From NCBI GenBank assembly GCA_030789695.1, contig CM061142.1, positions 42,951,375-43,015,374 on the forward strand: DNA of 64,000 bases, written 5' to 3'. Shown piece by piece: positions 30,825 through 43,243 of this stretch (the first letter of the stretch is position 1; every line of letters begins with the position of its first letter). Under the pieces are notes generated by a model. The model was not told the origin of the DNA. It saw nothing but the letters and a program-made list of their open reading frames with translations, and did no database searches. The DNA is from Scilla litardierei. Taxonomy: Eukaryota; Streptophyta; Magnoliopsida; Asparagales; Asparagaceae. The position numbers and the translations under genes were made by a program.

Positions 30825-33800
30825 TCAATTATGATCAGGAGGGTTAGAGGAAGAGTTGTCGCTCGTTGGGGATCCGACCGGGGAGAATTCTGGTTCTCCA
30901 ACTGCATAGAGTTTCAGACGCTGCCCGTTTACTCTAAACGGCTCATCCCTTCCCATTATCTCGATAGCCCCATGCGGGAAAACCTTGGTGACGCGGAACG
31001 GTCCCGACCATCTTGACTTGAGTTTCCCAGGAAAGAGCTTCAGCCGTGAGTTGAACAGGAGAACTAAGTTCCCTTCCGTGAATTCCCTCTTTAAGATTCG
31101 CTTATCGTGCCATCGCTTCAGCTTCTCCTTGTAGATCTTGGCGTTTTCATAGGCATTGAGCCGGATTTCGTCGAGCTCGTTGAGTTGCAGCTGCCGGTGC
31201 ACTCCTACCTTCTTGGTGTCGAAGTTCAGATTCTTAACTGCCCAATATGCCTTATGTTCCAATTCCACAGGAAGATGGCAAGCTTTCCCATAGACGAGCC
31301 GGTAGGGAGTTGTGCCGATGGGAGTTTTAAATGCCGTCCTGTAAGCCCAAAGCGCATCAGGGAGCTTTGATGACCAGTCCTTTCTGGAATTGGCCACCGT
31401 CTTTTCTAGTATGCTTTTAATCTCCCGGTTAGAGACTTCCACTTGACCGCTGGTCTGCGGGTGGTAGGCACACCCCACCCGGTGTCGTACCCCGTATTTT
31501 TTCAAGAGGGCCTCAAATTTCTTCTCTATAAAGTGGCTCCCTCCGTCACTGATCAGGACACGAGGTACACCGAACCGCGGGAAGATGTTACTTTTAAAGA
31601 ACTTGGCCACCACTCTGGAATCGTTGGTTGGACTGGCCACCGCTTCAACCCATTTCGACACGTAGTCTACGGCCACCAAGATATACTGGTTCCCCGAGGA
31701 AGAAGGGAACGGTCCCATAAAGTCCACTCCCCATACATCGAAGATTTCTATCTCCAGGATGTAGTGTTGAGGCATCTCATTCCTCTTGGAGATATTCCCT
31801 GCTTTTTGGCATTTATCGCAGGCTTGGACATAAACGTGTGTGTCCCTGAAGAGTGTAGGCCAGTAGAATCCGCTTTGGAGAATCTTTGCGGTGGTCTTGT
31901 AGGCACTCGCGTGCCCTCCACATTGCCGCCCATGGCAGTGGGAAATGATGGAAGTCGCCTCAGTTTCGGGGATGCATCTTCGTATCACCCCATCATTGCA
32001 GGTTTTGTATAGGTGGAGGTCATCCCAATAAAATCTGCGGACCTCATGGAAAAATTTCTTCTTCTGCTGAAAGCTCACATTGTGGGGAACGATGGCACAA
32101 GTCAGATAATTTGCGATGTCGGCGTACCAGGGGGTCCAGGAGGAAGAGACAGAGAAGAGATGCTCGTCAGGGAGTGAATCATCGATCGGTGTAGCTTTTA
32201 AATCGAGAGTGGGCATCCTGGACAGGTGATCGGCAACAACATTCTCCGCCCCCTTCTTGTCTCTGATCTCCAGGTCAAACTCCTGGAGGAGGAGAATCCA
32301 TCTAATGAGTCGTGGCTTGGCTTCTTTCTTGTTCAATAGGTATTTAAGAGCCGCGTGATCCGTGTGTACGATCACCTTGGCGCCAACGAGATATTGTCGG
32401 AACTTATCCATGGCGTAGATCACCGCGAGCAATTCTTTTTCCGTGGTAGTATAATTTCTTTGGGCGGCGTCAAGGGTTTTGCTCGTATAATATATGACAT
32501 GAAGATTTTTATCTTTCCTCTGCCCTAGGACGGCACCAACCGCATAATCACTAGCGTCACACATCAGCTCAAAGGGCAGTTTCCAGTTTGGTGGCTGTAT
32601 TATGGGTGCGGAAATCAATGCTTGCTTCAAAGTGCGGAAGGCCTCCATACACTCCTCGCTGAAGACGAAAGGTGCGTCCTTCACGAGGAGTTGGGTCAGA
32701 GGCCTGGAAATCTTCGAGAAGTCTTTTATGAAGCGGCGATAAAATCCCGCGTGTCCTAAGAAACCACGGACTCCTCGAAGATTGTGCGGTGGTGGAAGCT
32801 TTTCAATCACTTCAACTTTAGCCTTATCAACCTCAATTCCCCTCGAAGAGATTATGTGTCCCAGCACAACTCCCTCTTGGACCATGAAGTGGCACTTCTC
32901 CCAGTTTAGGACTAGTCCCTTTTCCTGACATCTCTCCAGGACCTTAGTGAGATTACTGAGGCACGAGTCAAATTTAGTTCCGTAGACTGAGAAGTCGTCC
33001 ATGAAAACCTCCATGATGTCTTGGGAGTAGTCGGAGAAGATAGCGGACATGAGTCTTTGGAATGTAGCAGGGGCGTTACAAAGTCCGAACGGCATTCTTC
33101 TATAGGCATACGTCCCGAACGGGCAAGTGAAAGTCGTTTTCTCCTGGTCATCGTTATGAATAGGGATTTGAAGAAATCCAGAATACCCGTCCATGAAACA
33201 GAAATAATTATGCTTCGCCAGCCTCTCGAGCATCTGGTCAATAAAGGGGAGGGGGTAATGATCCTTCCTTGTAGCCTTGTTCAGCTTTCTATAGTCAATG
33301 CACATCCTGTACCCCGTGACAGTCCTCGTTGGTATTAGCTCGTTCTTTTCATTGCGAACCACCGTCATTCCTCCCTTCTTGGGTACAACGTGCACCGGGC
33401 TAACCCAGCGACTATCGGAGATAGGGTATATAATACCGGCATGTAGAAGCCTAGCAATCTCTTTCTTCACAACTTCCATCATTATGGGGTTCAACCTTCG
33501 CTGTGGCTCAATCGAGGAGGCTTGCTCATCTGCAAGCAGAATTCTGTGTGAGCAGAGGCCTAAGCTAACCCCCTTTAAATCCTCTATTGCATATCCGAAA
33601 ACTCCCTTAAACCTTTTTAGAACACCAAGAAGTTTGGTCATTTGGTCTTCGGGTAGTGAAGAGTTGACTATAACCGGAAGGGTCGACCCTGCTCCCAAAT
33701 ATTCATATTTAAGCCCCGGCGGTAGTTCTTTCATCTCAACTTCTTGGGGCCCCGACGCATACTTTTCAAGCTGAGCATCCTCAAGGGAAAGGAGTTCTTC

Positions 33801-34346
33801 GTGGAATTCTCGGAAGCCAGCATCCGGAACCTCACTCTCGGCCGTGGCTCCGCACGGCGAAATTTCGCAAGGTATAGTGGGGACGATCGAGGGATGCACC
33901 GGGTCTCTTCCGAGCTCATCAAAATTATCCGGGAAGAAGGCTTGTAGGTGAAAACAGGTTTCAGTCATCGATGATTCTCCACAACCGTTTCTAGCTTCTC
34001 CATTGTCCAAAGACCGGGGACGCTCAATAGAAGTCTGCAAGGGATAGATTAATTCCCGTCCAGCGTAGCCAACAAACCCGGTCGGTTGGCTCTCCTGACA
34101 GAACTCTGCGGTTAACTCTTCTTCACTACATTCGAGACCATGGTTGCCGATATACGCCACTTCACCGTGGGGAGAGGGAGTTGCCATGGCAAGGTGTTCC
34201 TGCGCATCTCGATATCTCTGGCCCTCCACGGCGGCAGACAGGAGGGATAGTATATTCGAAGTATTCAGTGATTCTGCTAAGCTCTGCGCCAAACAGCGGA
34301 TATGGTGGGAGTGATCCCAGATGTCTCCTGAAAATGCATGCAACAT
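30825..34346 (-). CDS. Athila-like Pol: reverse transcriptase, RNase H, integrase
   Basis: An intact frame of 1173 residues. Residues 1-200 are linker with no protease motif; 205-300 are the pre-RT region ([12 protein letters not shown]). Reverse transcriptase spans about 300-470: [41 protein letters not shown] and the FMDDF catalytic box near 448. RNase H spans about 590-710 with [13 protein letters not shown] and [10 protein letters not shown]. The integrase HHCC zinc region ([10 protein letters not shown] ... CDKC) is near 803-846, and its core has VDFMGPF (D), ISDGGSHF (D) and GQVEVSNRE (E). There is no chromodomain. GGMTVV and MDDFSVYG are typical of the Athila clade. No stop or shift was found; the ATG may not be the native start because gag-protease is deleted. 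Confidence 0.92.
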   Translation of the reverse strand: MLHAFSGDIWDHSHHIRCLAQSLAESLNTSNILSLLSAAVEGQRYRDAQEHLAMATPSPHGEVAYIGNHGLECSEEELTAEFCQESQPTGFVGYAGRELIYPLQTSIERPRSLDNGEARNGCGESSMTETCFHLQAFFPDNFDELGRDPVHPSIVPTIPCEISPCGATAESEVPDAGFREFHEELLSLEDAQLEKYASGPQEVEMKELPPGLKYEYLGAGSTLPVIVNSSLPEDQMTKLLGVLKRFKGVFGYAIEDLKGVSLGLCSHRILLADEQASSIEPQRRLNPIMMEVVKKEIARLLHAGIIYPISDSRWVSPVHVVPKKGGMTVVRNEKNELIPTRTVTGYRMCIDYRKLNKATRKDHYPLPFIDQMLERLAKHNYFCFMDGYSGFLQIPIHNDDQEKTTFTCPFGTYAYRRMPFGLCNAPATFQRLMSAIFSDYSQDIMEVFMDDFSVYGTKFDSCLSNLTKVLERCQEKGLVLNWEKCHFMVQEGVVLGHIISSRGIEVDKAKVEVIEKLPPPHNLRGVRGFLGHAGFYRRFIKDFSKISRPLTQLLVKDAPFVFSEECMEAFRTLKQALISAPIIQPPNWKLPFELMCDASDYAVGAVLGQRKDKNLHVIYYTSKTLDAAQRNYTTTEKELLAVIYAMDKFRQYLVGAKVIVHTDHAALKYLLNKKEAKPRLIRWILLLQEFDLEIRDKKGAENVVADHLSRMPTLDLKATPIDDSLPDEHLFSVSSSWTPWYADIANYLTCAIVPHNVSFQQKKKFFHEVRRFYWDDLHLYKTCNDGVIRRCIPETEATSIISHCHGRQCGGHASAYKTTAKILQSGFYWPTLFRDTHVYVQACDKCQKAGNISKRNEMPQHYILEIEIFDVWGVDFMGPFPSSSGNQYILVAVDYVSKWVEAVASPTNDSRVVAKFFKSNIFPRFGVPRVLISDGGSHFIEKKFEALLKKYGVRHRVGCAYHPQTSGQVEVSNREIKSILEKTVANSRKDWSSKLPDALWAYRTAFKTPIGTTPYRLVYGKACHLPVELEHKAYWAVKNLNFDTKKVGVHRQLQLNELDEIRLNAYENAKIYKEKLKRWHDKRILKREFTEGNLVLLFNSRLKLFPGKLKSRWSGPFRVTKVFPHGAIEIMGRDEPFRVNGQRLKLYAVGEPEFSPVGSPTSDNSSSNPPDHN

Positions 34347-34609
34347 CCTTGCCGTGGGGCCGTGATCTTATACGAAAGGAGAGAGAGAGAACTGCACAAG
34401 TGGCAAACACGTCAAAAGCACAAGTTGCATAAACGGGAACCGCAAGTTGCGATGGAAGCACGGCGATTCAGTCAATTAGCACTATACAATTACTATCCAC
34501 AGTATGTCCAAGTGAAATCTAAAAGTGTAGAGTGCGAAAATTATCGCGAGGTAGGGATGTGAGCTAGACACGAGGGTTCATGAGATCCTAGAATAACAAG
34601 CACGTTGCC
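34347..34609 (-). other. Short leader where gag should be
   Basis: Only about 260 bp separate the primer site from pol. No Gag or protease motif is present, so several kb have been lost or were never in this subfamily. Confidence 0.6.
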
Positions 34610-34627
34610 TCCCCGGCAACGGCGCCA
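34610..34627 (-). other. Primer-binding site, tRNA-Asp type
   Basis: TGGCGCCGTTGCCGGGGA in sense, complementary to the 3' end of plant tRNA-Asp (..TCCCCGGCAACGGCGCCA). It starts six bases inside the 5' LTR end. Confidence 0.85.
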
Positions 34628-34633
34628 TAGACT

Positions 34634-36190
34634 TGACCAACGCCCCGTTTACGGTACGGCGGCGCGGTGTCGTTTACCGCAAGTGCACGGTTAGTGTAGG
34701 GTGCGGGAATATCGAACTCAGGGAGGCGAGGTTGTGCTTGGGTCAGGTAGGACCAAAATCACCCCGAGGGGTGAGCTAGCCCGAATCGGTAAATGGTTGT
34801 CACGAAAGGAAATAAAGGGTATTAACAACAAGAAAGAAAACCCGGGACTTTCGCTTCCAACCCGACGAGAGACTCTCACCGATACGGCCTACGGGTATGG
34901 ATAGCGATCGGGATTAGGGACTAATGGTGAGACGTTGCCTCTGAAAGTGGTAGCGGCGTCCCATGGGCCCGATATTCCGGTCGGTGCCCAGGATGATACA
35001 CCGGACTTCTCGGATTCGATCAGTGGATACTCCCGTGTCCATTAACACTGATCGATCCCGGGAGCACTAAGCCCGCAACGATAACTCCCAACGTCTCATC
35101 CTGCCGCTCCCGCGTGCTAGGATTCGACGTCTACGCTATGGGTGTGAGCTATGGCTAGGGAGTCAACCGCCAAGTTTATTCCCCCTTGGCCCAACGGTCA
35201 AAGGCGGTCTTTTTCCCGCCGATGACAATGAAACACCCAGCGTAACTGTTAGAATCCTAATCCCTATCAATTTCCTAACCCTATGGACGCATCGGGAAGA
35301 GCCCCCGAAGGGGTTTCCACCAAAATCCCAGATTTGGGAAACTACTCACAAAAATCCATGAAAAAGCGATCTAAATAAAAATTAACTGTTGGAATCATAA
35401 TCGGACAATTGCAATGCAGAAGTAATAGAGTAGATACAACAATACTAAAATTTGAGAAAGATCTGAAAACTTACAAAAGAGTAACAATTACAGCCGTCAC
35501 AAGGAGATAAAACAGTAAAAAAATAGCAGCTCCCGTTTCTGGAACCCTAGGGGTTCTATTTATAGACCTTCGCATCAACCGATCGGTTGACAAGTCAACC
35601 GATCGGTTGATCCGTTACAAATTAATAACAGAAAACGGCGAGCTTTCACCCGATCACATGAACCGGTCGGGTGAGTTCTTGAGTGACCGGTTGGATCTTG
35701 GAGCAGTCGGGTGAATCGATCGGTTCGACGTCCGTGTCTTCAGCTCTTCTTCTTCAGCTACAGATGAACCGATCGGGTGAGAGTCACCCGATCGGTTGGC
35801 ATTTTGCTCGAGAAAACAGAGAACAGCCCCCCGCTGAACCGGTCTGTGAACCGGTCGGGTGACTTCCTTATGAGCTGCGGCAGAGACCGGGTGGTGCACG
35901 CGTGCATCACCCGATCGGTTGGAGATGACCAACCGACCGGGTGAGGGGCTGAAAGATGAATTCTTCGACGTTTGACCCCCTGGATCATGCGTGACTTCTC
36001 CCGTTGCTCCGGGGACTTGGGATATCATCGTTAAGCGTCCCCTACGTGGTCAATCCCCTGCAATCATGGATAAACAAAGAAAAGTGAAAGAAAACGGGAA
36101 AATACATGAAAACGAATAAGAGACGGCGGAAAAACACGGAGAAACACAAAAGAAAACGTGCGTGAATATATGAAATATAAACGCACGTCA
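34634..36190 (-). repeat. 5' LTR of the Athila-like element
   Basis: 1557 bp; the palindrome array is at about 35575-35945 and the TATA box at 35556-35565. Confidence 0.92.
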
Positions 36191-36195
36191 GGTGT

Positions 36196-36858
36196 CATGC
36201 CTCAGGCACTTGCATTTATCGTATTTGATATTGGTTGCTTGAGCCCTCATGTTATTATTAATGTTACTACTATTATTATTATTATTATTCGTGCTAACCC
36301 CTTTCTTGCAGCAGCTCGTCACTGGACCGCAGGTATGATTCCCTTGTTTAACTGTTTAATTTACATTATATCACTTAGTTACATACTCTATTTCACTTGG
36401 CTTACCTTGTGAATTGATAACCTCAAAATGGAGTTCCAAAGTTGGTTCCTACTGGGCACACATTGATGTGCTCCTCTATATTTTTCAGGTAGCAGGGTTA
36501 TCATGGTTGGTGGTGACTTGGAGTTGGGTTCAGGGGTAGCACTTGGTGTGAGCAATATTTGTGGTGTGATATGGTTGGTTTGGGAGGTGGAAAATGCTTG
36601 TGCATATGTAGTGGTGTACCTGGATTATGTATATAAATGGAAGTTGTTATTTCTATGTTATGTTGTTGGTGTTCTTTATTATTCATGAGGTTATTTATTA
36701 TTACGGAGCTTCACTTGTACTATCCCAGCATGTGCGCAGTGGCCTGCTTATGTAGTTTCTTTTCTCTCTCTTTCCCCTCTTATCACCCTCACTCTTTAGA
36801 ATACGTGGGAAAAATTTTTTTTTTACATGCCGGGTATTCTGGGGAACGGGGCGTGACA
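36196..36858 (+). repeat. 5' LTR, second part
   Basis: Resumes CATGCCTCAGGCACTTGC after the Athila-like insertion and ends GGGCGTGACA at 36858. Matches 42561-43243. Confidence 0.9.
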
Positions 36859-36885
36859 GTTTTTGGTGGCCCATGCAGGTCACCG
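36859..36885 (+). other. Primer-site region of the coding-free element
   Basis: TTTTTGGTGGCCCATGCAGG-type sequence directly after the 5' LTR, with TGGTGGCCCATGCAGGTC at 36864-36881. The same 18 bases follow the chromovirus 5' LTR (63699 downward). It is not the usual initiator-Met TGGTATCAGAGC; I could not assign a tRNA. Confidence 0.6.
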
Positions 36886-38740
36886 CACTGCGATGTGCGT
36901 AAGGATAGTACTTGTAATGCTTCAGTAGGTGGTTGGGATAGGTTAGCCCTAAGGTGGGTAGCGGCTTTAGTGACCTTAGAATTTTTAAGTGATCCAACCT
37001 TGAACCCCTAGTTTTAGGGAGTCCGGGGATAAACTTTCCGTTGTATATTATACCATACATGTATATTGTAGGTATGCGCGTGTATATGTAACAGTGTGAA
37101 CCAGTGTGTATAAGTGCATTGTTGTGCTTAGAGATTTGAATTATATAAGTTGCGTATACTTGTATATTTGAATGGCATGAAAGTTACATGTATCCTGAAT
37201 GGTTATAGTGGTATATGGATATATGTGGGCGTTTATACTAGGTGGGTAAATACTTGAGCGTATACATATATTGACTCTATATAGATACCTGATACGGGTA
37301 TGTGAGTAGGTACGTGTTATACTTGTGTGACTTTGAGATATAGGTGAGAAGTGTATGTTTATTAGTGGATGTGTACTGGTGAGTACATATCAGCTAGTGG
37401 GGATAGTATATGTTATAGGGACTTGAGCGAGGAGGTGTACGTATGTGATGTGAGTGCACATATGCAGTTTACTATCTATTAATTTACGGTTGTGTTTCAT
37501 ATGGGGAATGCACCGATGTGTGTACATCTATCCATGTATGGATAGAATAGTAGAATGTCCATGTTATATAGGACATATGGGAGAAAGTGTATATGTGTGG
37601 GTATATGTGAGCCTGTATGGGTAGAGGGTATAGATATATATGTGGGAAGTTAGTGCATATATATCGCTAGTTTGCATTACTAGGGTAAGAATTCCTAGGG
37701 TATTAAAAAGTTTAAATGACTGAGAATATATGTATGTGCTGCTTATGTGCCAATAGGAATTGGTGTATTGTTTTAATTAGGTATATGGTTGTGGGTTATA
37801 TCATTGCGTGAAGATAGGTGTTGTATTTTGGCCACATATATAGCATGTATGTAGCAGTATAGATAAGTGGTGAATGCACTGGTAGTAGGAGTAATACTCC
37901 AGAGTGTTTGGAGTAGATGTATCCTAAGGTGTGTATGGATAATTTAGACCCGTCCACCTAAGTTGAAGCCCTTAGTTCTATCCTGTGCTAATATGGAAAA
38001 GGGATAGAAGTGTAACGTGTAACATATGTAGAATGCGATGAATGTAAAGATTGAGGTTATACAGTGCATGTGTAAGTGGATGGCTATGTGGTTGCACGGT
38101 TAGGTAAAGTTATGGTATATGTACATATGAGTGTATACGCTTACCGGTAGAATGGCATCTATTGGACTATTTGGATGTATACGTAATGTATGTGTCCTTC
38201 CGTATATAGTGGCTTGAGGAGGATTGTGTATGGGTGTATGGGATACTTATATGTATGTAGGTGTATTGTAGAGATTATGGTATGACTGTGTATATGTGTT
38301 ATTGACTTTGTATTGGTGTATGTCTTATGAGTGGTTATATGTCTATGTAGGTGAATGATCTCTAATTTGATATGTATGTATGTGAATGTGTATGTACATG
38401 GAGTGTGATTATCTACTGAATGTGTATGAATATTGAAATATACTTATTTGTGTGTATGCAAGTATGTTAGTAAAAGTGTGGATATATTGAATGCTTTGTA
38501 TATAATGATACGGATGGTTACAGACTACATATTGGTATCCTTGGATAACTTGCTTGTATGAGTATGCGATAGCAGGGTATGTATAACATGTGTACACGGG
38601 TGTGTGCCCATACATGGGAATGTATGTGCCTGGTTGCATAGACCCCAATAAGTATATATATGTGTGTATGTTTGTGTACATACCTACCATTATAATGAAA
38701 AATTGGTATGTATGAGTGAACGTGTATTTGGCTGTGTGTA

Positions 38741-38798
<58 letters not shown>

Positions 38799-40219
38799 TG
38801 ATATGTATATCTCTGTATATACATAATAAGTGAATATGAATTAGGTTAAATAGAGTGCTCGTGTGGTGTATTGGTTGATGTGTATACGTGAATATGTATC
38901 ATAGTTGTATGAACTTCCATTATATGTGTGATGTGTATATGTGTATGTGATGTGCATGGGAGTATATGTAATGATGTATATTTTGGATGAATGAATATAT
39001 ATATAAATACTTATACTACTTTGTTTGTTTACCTGCTGATCTATCCTATAGGGTTGTTTATCTAGGTATATCTCGGTATGCCTGGATACATGTATTTCTG
39101 CTTGTGTGCATGGATATATAGGTCAATACCAAAGCATATGTGTTTGTATATACATGTGCAATGTGGACGTGAATGTGATGAGTATGAAATATATGTGTGT
39201 ATATGAATGTTTTGATGAATATAAGTGAATGAAACTGTTGGTATGTAGGTATTGGAATGTGTTTAATTGTTTGCATATTTATATGTATACGCGTATGTGG
39301 AGTGTAGATGGATGTTTATAATTATTTGACTATTAAGGCTGTATGTGCGTAGGATGTACAAAAGTAGTTACATATATAGCGTATGGCAGAGAATGTGTTA
39401 TGTTTGTGCACTATTGTATGCATTGTGTGTGATATATGTGCCTATCTATGTGAGGCACTAGGTGCACTGCTATGGATGTGAAGTTAAAATTATTTATAGC
39501 ATGATTGTGAACCTTATGTGACACAGTCATGTATGTGTTAGTATGTGCACGTGAATGTATGTATGAATGTGACTAAATATTGTGTGTATATAGGTATTTA
39601 TATGCCTGTGAATGTGAGTAAGCCCATATGACTAAGTATTGGGAGTATAGGGATCCAAGGTACGTACGGTGTGACACCGTGATAGTGACCCTGTTTATCA
39701 AGCAATGGTGTGAAGATTAATGTGTATCGCTGGGTGTTTTTGCATGAATGTAGACGTATATGTAAATATATGAAGAGATAGAATATAAATCGTTTATACT
39801 CGAATGTATTGTGATGTGTGTGAAAGCATGCCATGTATGAAAACCTTATGTATCGTAATATGGATGTGGTGTGATGTCCTATATGTATAGATATGAGCAG
39901 TGATCTAAATACGTGTAATAATAAGTATAGAGACTTAATTGTGGTGTATGATGTATATGTTAATATGTGAATACGTGTGCCAAGATGTCTATATGAAGAA
40001 CATATATGTGTATGTATATGATGATGCATATAGTGATATGGATGTGCTACTAAATGAGTAATAGGATGTATCTGTGACTTGTGCGCGATGCGAATGTGTA
40101 TGGATGATAGTGAAGTATACAGTGTATATAAATGTGGGGTAGATATGTATTCTTGTTAGTACTTTATGGGTAGTGAGACCATCATACCTAGCTAAACTCG
40201 GCAAGGATCACACCCTAGG
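36886..40219 (+). other. Internal non-coding region, C-poor on the plus strand
   Basis: About 3.3 kb without a credible gene. From about 37040 to 40190 the plus strand is dominated by TGTATATG/TATGTGTG-like words; C is rare and G clearly exceeds C. A TA run lies at about 38744-38792. The minus-strand frames rich in His, Tyr, Ile and Thr are composition artefacts. Confidence 0.7.
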
Positions 40220-40256
40220 AAGTCCGAGGACGGACTTTATTTTAAGGTGGGTAGGA
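40220..40256 (+). promoter_or_regulatory. Stem-loop and polypurine tract
   Basis: Perfect 7-bp stem AAGTCCG-AGGA-CGGACTT at 40220-40237, then TTTTAAGGTGGGTAGGA (40240-40256) abutting the 3' LTR. The purine tract should prime plus-strand DNA synthesis; the role of the stem is unknown. Confidence 0.75.
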
Positions 40257-42625
40257 TGTCATGCCCTGTTCCGCGCTATACGTGCAATCTACTGAACATA
40301 CATGGTATTTCTACTTGCGATACATGGGTATGCATGAGATAAGCATAGATATCGATATATGTGATGTAGCACAAGGGGGATTGGACCGTAATACGTGGTT
40401 AAGGGAAGAGAATGCGACATATGAATGCGGGAGAAATGCGAAGGACGTCGTTGGTGCAAAACTACAGAGAAGTCTTAGACGTGTGTGTGTGAAGCTTGTA
40501 TGCACACATGGATGTGTGTGGATGTGTATAAGGGGAACCATGCTAGTGTGGAAAGGGGTTGGGGGGTCAATGGCAATCCCCGTAAATTTTTAGAAAGGTC
40601 AGGGGCAAAACGGTCATTTGGGCTTAAATTGCTGTGCGTACATACCCAAGTTGTGTGTGCGTATAGTAATGGCAAATTCGTAAATGCTTGGAACATGGGA
40701 GGGTATTTTGGTCATTTTCATATGGAATATTCCCTTGGAATATTCCTTTCTTGGAGGATAAGAAAAGAATAAGAAAATGAAGGAAAAAGAGAGAAAAACC
40801 TAGAATCTTCTCTCTTTCTCTCATTCTGTCTGTCCCTTTCTCATTTCCCCTCTCTCTCCCTCACCATGGCCGGCCTCCCCATCATCATGGCCGAACTTTT
40901 CATGGCAAAAAAAAAAGAAAAAAAAGAGAAGAGGAAGAGGAAGAGGAAGAGGAAGAGAAAGAGAAGAGAAAGTTAGCTTCTTGAGGTAGGAATCTCTTGG
41001 GATTGGAATTCCAATCAATTTAAATTTTTCTAATTTGTTTTTTTAGAATTTTTTATCTAATATTTGATGAAGAAAAACAATTATTACATGATATTGCTCA
41101 ATTTTACAACTCTCTTTGAAATTCTTAGCAAAGACATCTCCTTTAAAATTTCAGAAACTTTGATGTCTGATTTGGCCTTGTTCCTGATTAATGTAGCTCG
41201 AATCATGTTTCGAAAAAAATATTAGCATGTAGATCTTGAAGTTCTACCCTAAAATCATATAAAATATGACATAGTTTCAATTCAAAAAGTAGGAGAAATA
41301 AATCAATCTTCACAACATGTCTGTTTGATTTTCAATGTTGTCACAGTTTAGTAAAATTGTCCTACAGAGCTGCACACATCTTGGAATTTTATGATTTTGG
41401 TCTTGTTGGAAAGCTAACCAGTTTTTCTCAAAGTTCATCAGACTGCTCTCATGTCGATTTTCAAGCTAGAACATGCCCAAAATTAGCTTTGAACACAGAC
41501 CCTAAAATCTGTCTGAAAAACAGAATTGACACACTTCACTAAATAATTCAACATAAATCACACACTTAATATGTTTCCATGAAATTTTATCTGTGAATCA
41601 AGAACTGATATATCTTCAACTTTAATTTGGAACACTTTGCCAAATTCCTAATAAAACCTGATGCAATATGCTCATGTATTAGCAATTTCTACCAATTCCA
41701 GCAAGCTGAAACATTAAAGTGATGTTATAAATTGTGCTCTATTGCTATTTCACCCTCTATTGTGCATGATTATTGTTATGGCATGGTAGATACATTAATG
41801 ATACGTTTTCTAATGGATTTGCTAATGTTCTCATAGACCTGCATGTCACGCTCACCACGTGTTCGATGAAATGCCTCAATGAAGGCAAAATCCAATAAGT
41901 TGAGTAACTTGCATGTGTTTGCATTGTGCTTGTGCCATGTTGATAAATAGTGAAGTTAGAGGCTTGAATGGCATGAATATATTGTAATTGTGAATGGGTG
42001 ATGTGTTGAGATAGATGGCATGTCACGTGAGTGCATGACCCTATATTTGATGTTGGACAGCTGAGGTGATATGTGCATACCCATGCCATCAAGACCCCTA
42101 ATGTGTCAGTTATGATGTTAACTTATAAAATTGAATAATTCTCAGTCCTCTCTAATGAGGGTGAGTTAGCAAAGCCCGGGTTTTAGGTGGGATTTAAGTA
42201 AATTGTGGATATGAGGCCTGTACTGAGAAGTTGGGGAAAATGATTATGTGATATGTGATATTTACACCCACTCGCCTTTACCGAGAGTGGAGGGGACATA
42301 CGGAGGTTGTGATATTGTGGGAGAGTCTCATTCCTGCCAGGGACGGGGAGCTGAGAGGCTCGATGTCGTACAGTGCCCGTGTCCACTGCGCCGTGTGCTA
42401 TATTCACCCCAAATTTGGGGCAAGTCCAGGTCCCGGTATCACACAGTTTACCCAAGTTCTAATTAACTCAATTATGAAATAATAAAATAAGATTTGTGTG
42501 TTACTTCTACTGTTGGCAGCACTTCCCCTCCCCTTTACCCGTAATTAGTGGCTTGGTGTCATGCCTCAGGCACTTGCATTTATCGTATTTGATATTGGTT
42601 GCTTAAGCCCTCATGTTATTATTAA

Positions 42626-42672
<47 letters not shown>

Positions 42673-43243
42673 GTGCTAACCCCTTTCTTGCAGCAGCTCG
42701 TCACTGGACCGCAAGTATGATTCCCTTGTTTAACTGTTTAATTTACATTATATCACTTAGTTACATACTCTATTTCACTTGGCTTACCTTGTGAATTGAT
42801 AACCTTAAAATGGAGTTCCAAACCCAAGTTGGTTCCTACTGGGCACACATTGATGTGATCCTCTATATTTTTCAGGTAGCAGGGTTATCATGGTTGGTAG
42901 TGACTTGGAGTTGGGTTCAGGGGTAGCACTTGGTGTGAGCAATATTTGTGGTGTGATATGGTTGGTTTGGGAGGTGGAAAATGATTGTGCATATGTAGTG
43001 GTGTACCTGGATTATGTATATAAATGGAAGTTGTTATTTCTATGTTATGTTGTTGGTGTTCTTTATTATTCATGAGGTTATTTATTATTGCGGAGCTTCA
43101 CTTGTACTATCCCAGCATGTGCACAGTGGCCTGCTTATGTAGTTTCTTTTCTCTCTCTTTCCCCTCTTATCACCTCACTCTTCTGAATACTTGGGATAAA
43201 AAAAATTTACATGCCGGGTATTCTGGGGAACGGGGCGTGACAT
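40257..43243 (+). repeat. 3' LTR of the coding-free element
   Basis: 2987 bp, complete. It preserves the empty site of the Athila-like insertion near 42556-42562. Contains a (TTA)n run at about 42629-42672. The frames inside are not credible genes. Confidence 0.92.

Larger units (their letters stand above)
26148..36190 (-). mobile_element. Athila-like gypsy element without gag
   Basis: A 10-kb minus-strand element. LTRs of 1558 and 1557 bp (TGACGTGCG...GGTCAA in sense), exact duplication ggtgt (26143-26147, 36191-36195), a tRNA-Asp primer site and a polypurine tract. The pol frame is uninterrupted, but gag and protease are missing: only about 260 bp lie between the primer site and pol. A separate ORF sits between pol and the 3' LTR, the env-like position in Athila elements. 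LTRs differ at about 25 sites by eye (about 1.6%). Confidence 0.9.
23897..43243 (+). mobile_element. Coding-free LTR retrotransposon (LARD-like), carrying a nested Athila-like element
   Basis: LTRs of about 2.9-3.0 kb start TGTCATGCCC and end GGGCGTGACA; the target duplication tgtgg is exact (23892-23896 and 43244-43248). Excluding the nested element it is about 9.3 kb. The 3.4-kb internal region has no gag or pol. Primer-site, stem-loop and polypurine sequences closely match the chromovirus at 45470-64000, pointing to mobilisation by that family. LTR divergence is about 1% by eye. Confidence 0.88.

Noticed and set aside
38409..40204. His/Tyr/Thr/Ile-rich minus-strand frames up to 143 residues
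   Set aside because: Explained by the C-poor, TGTA-rich composition of the plus strand; no motifs or codon structure.
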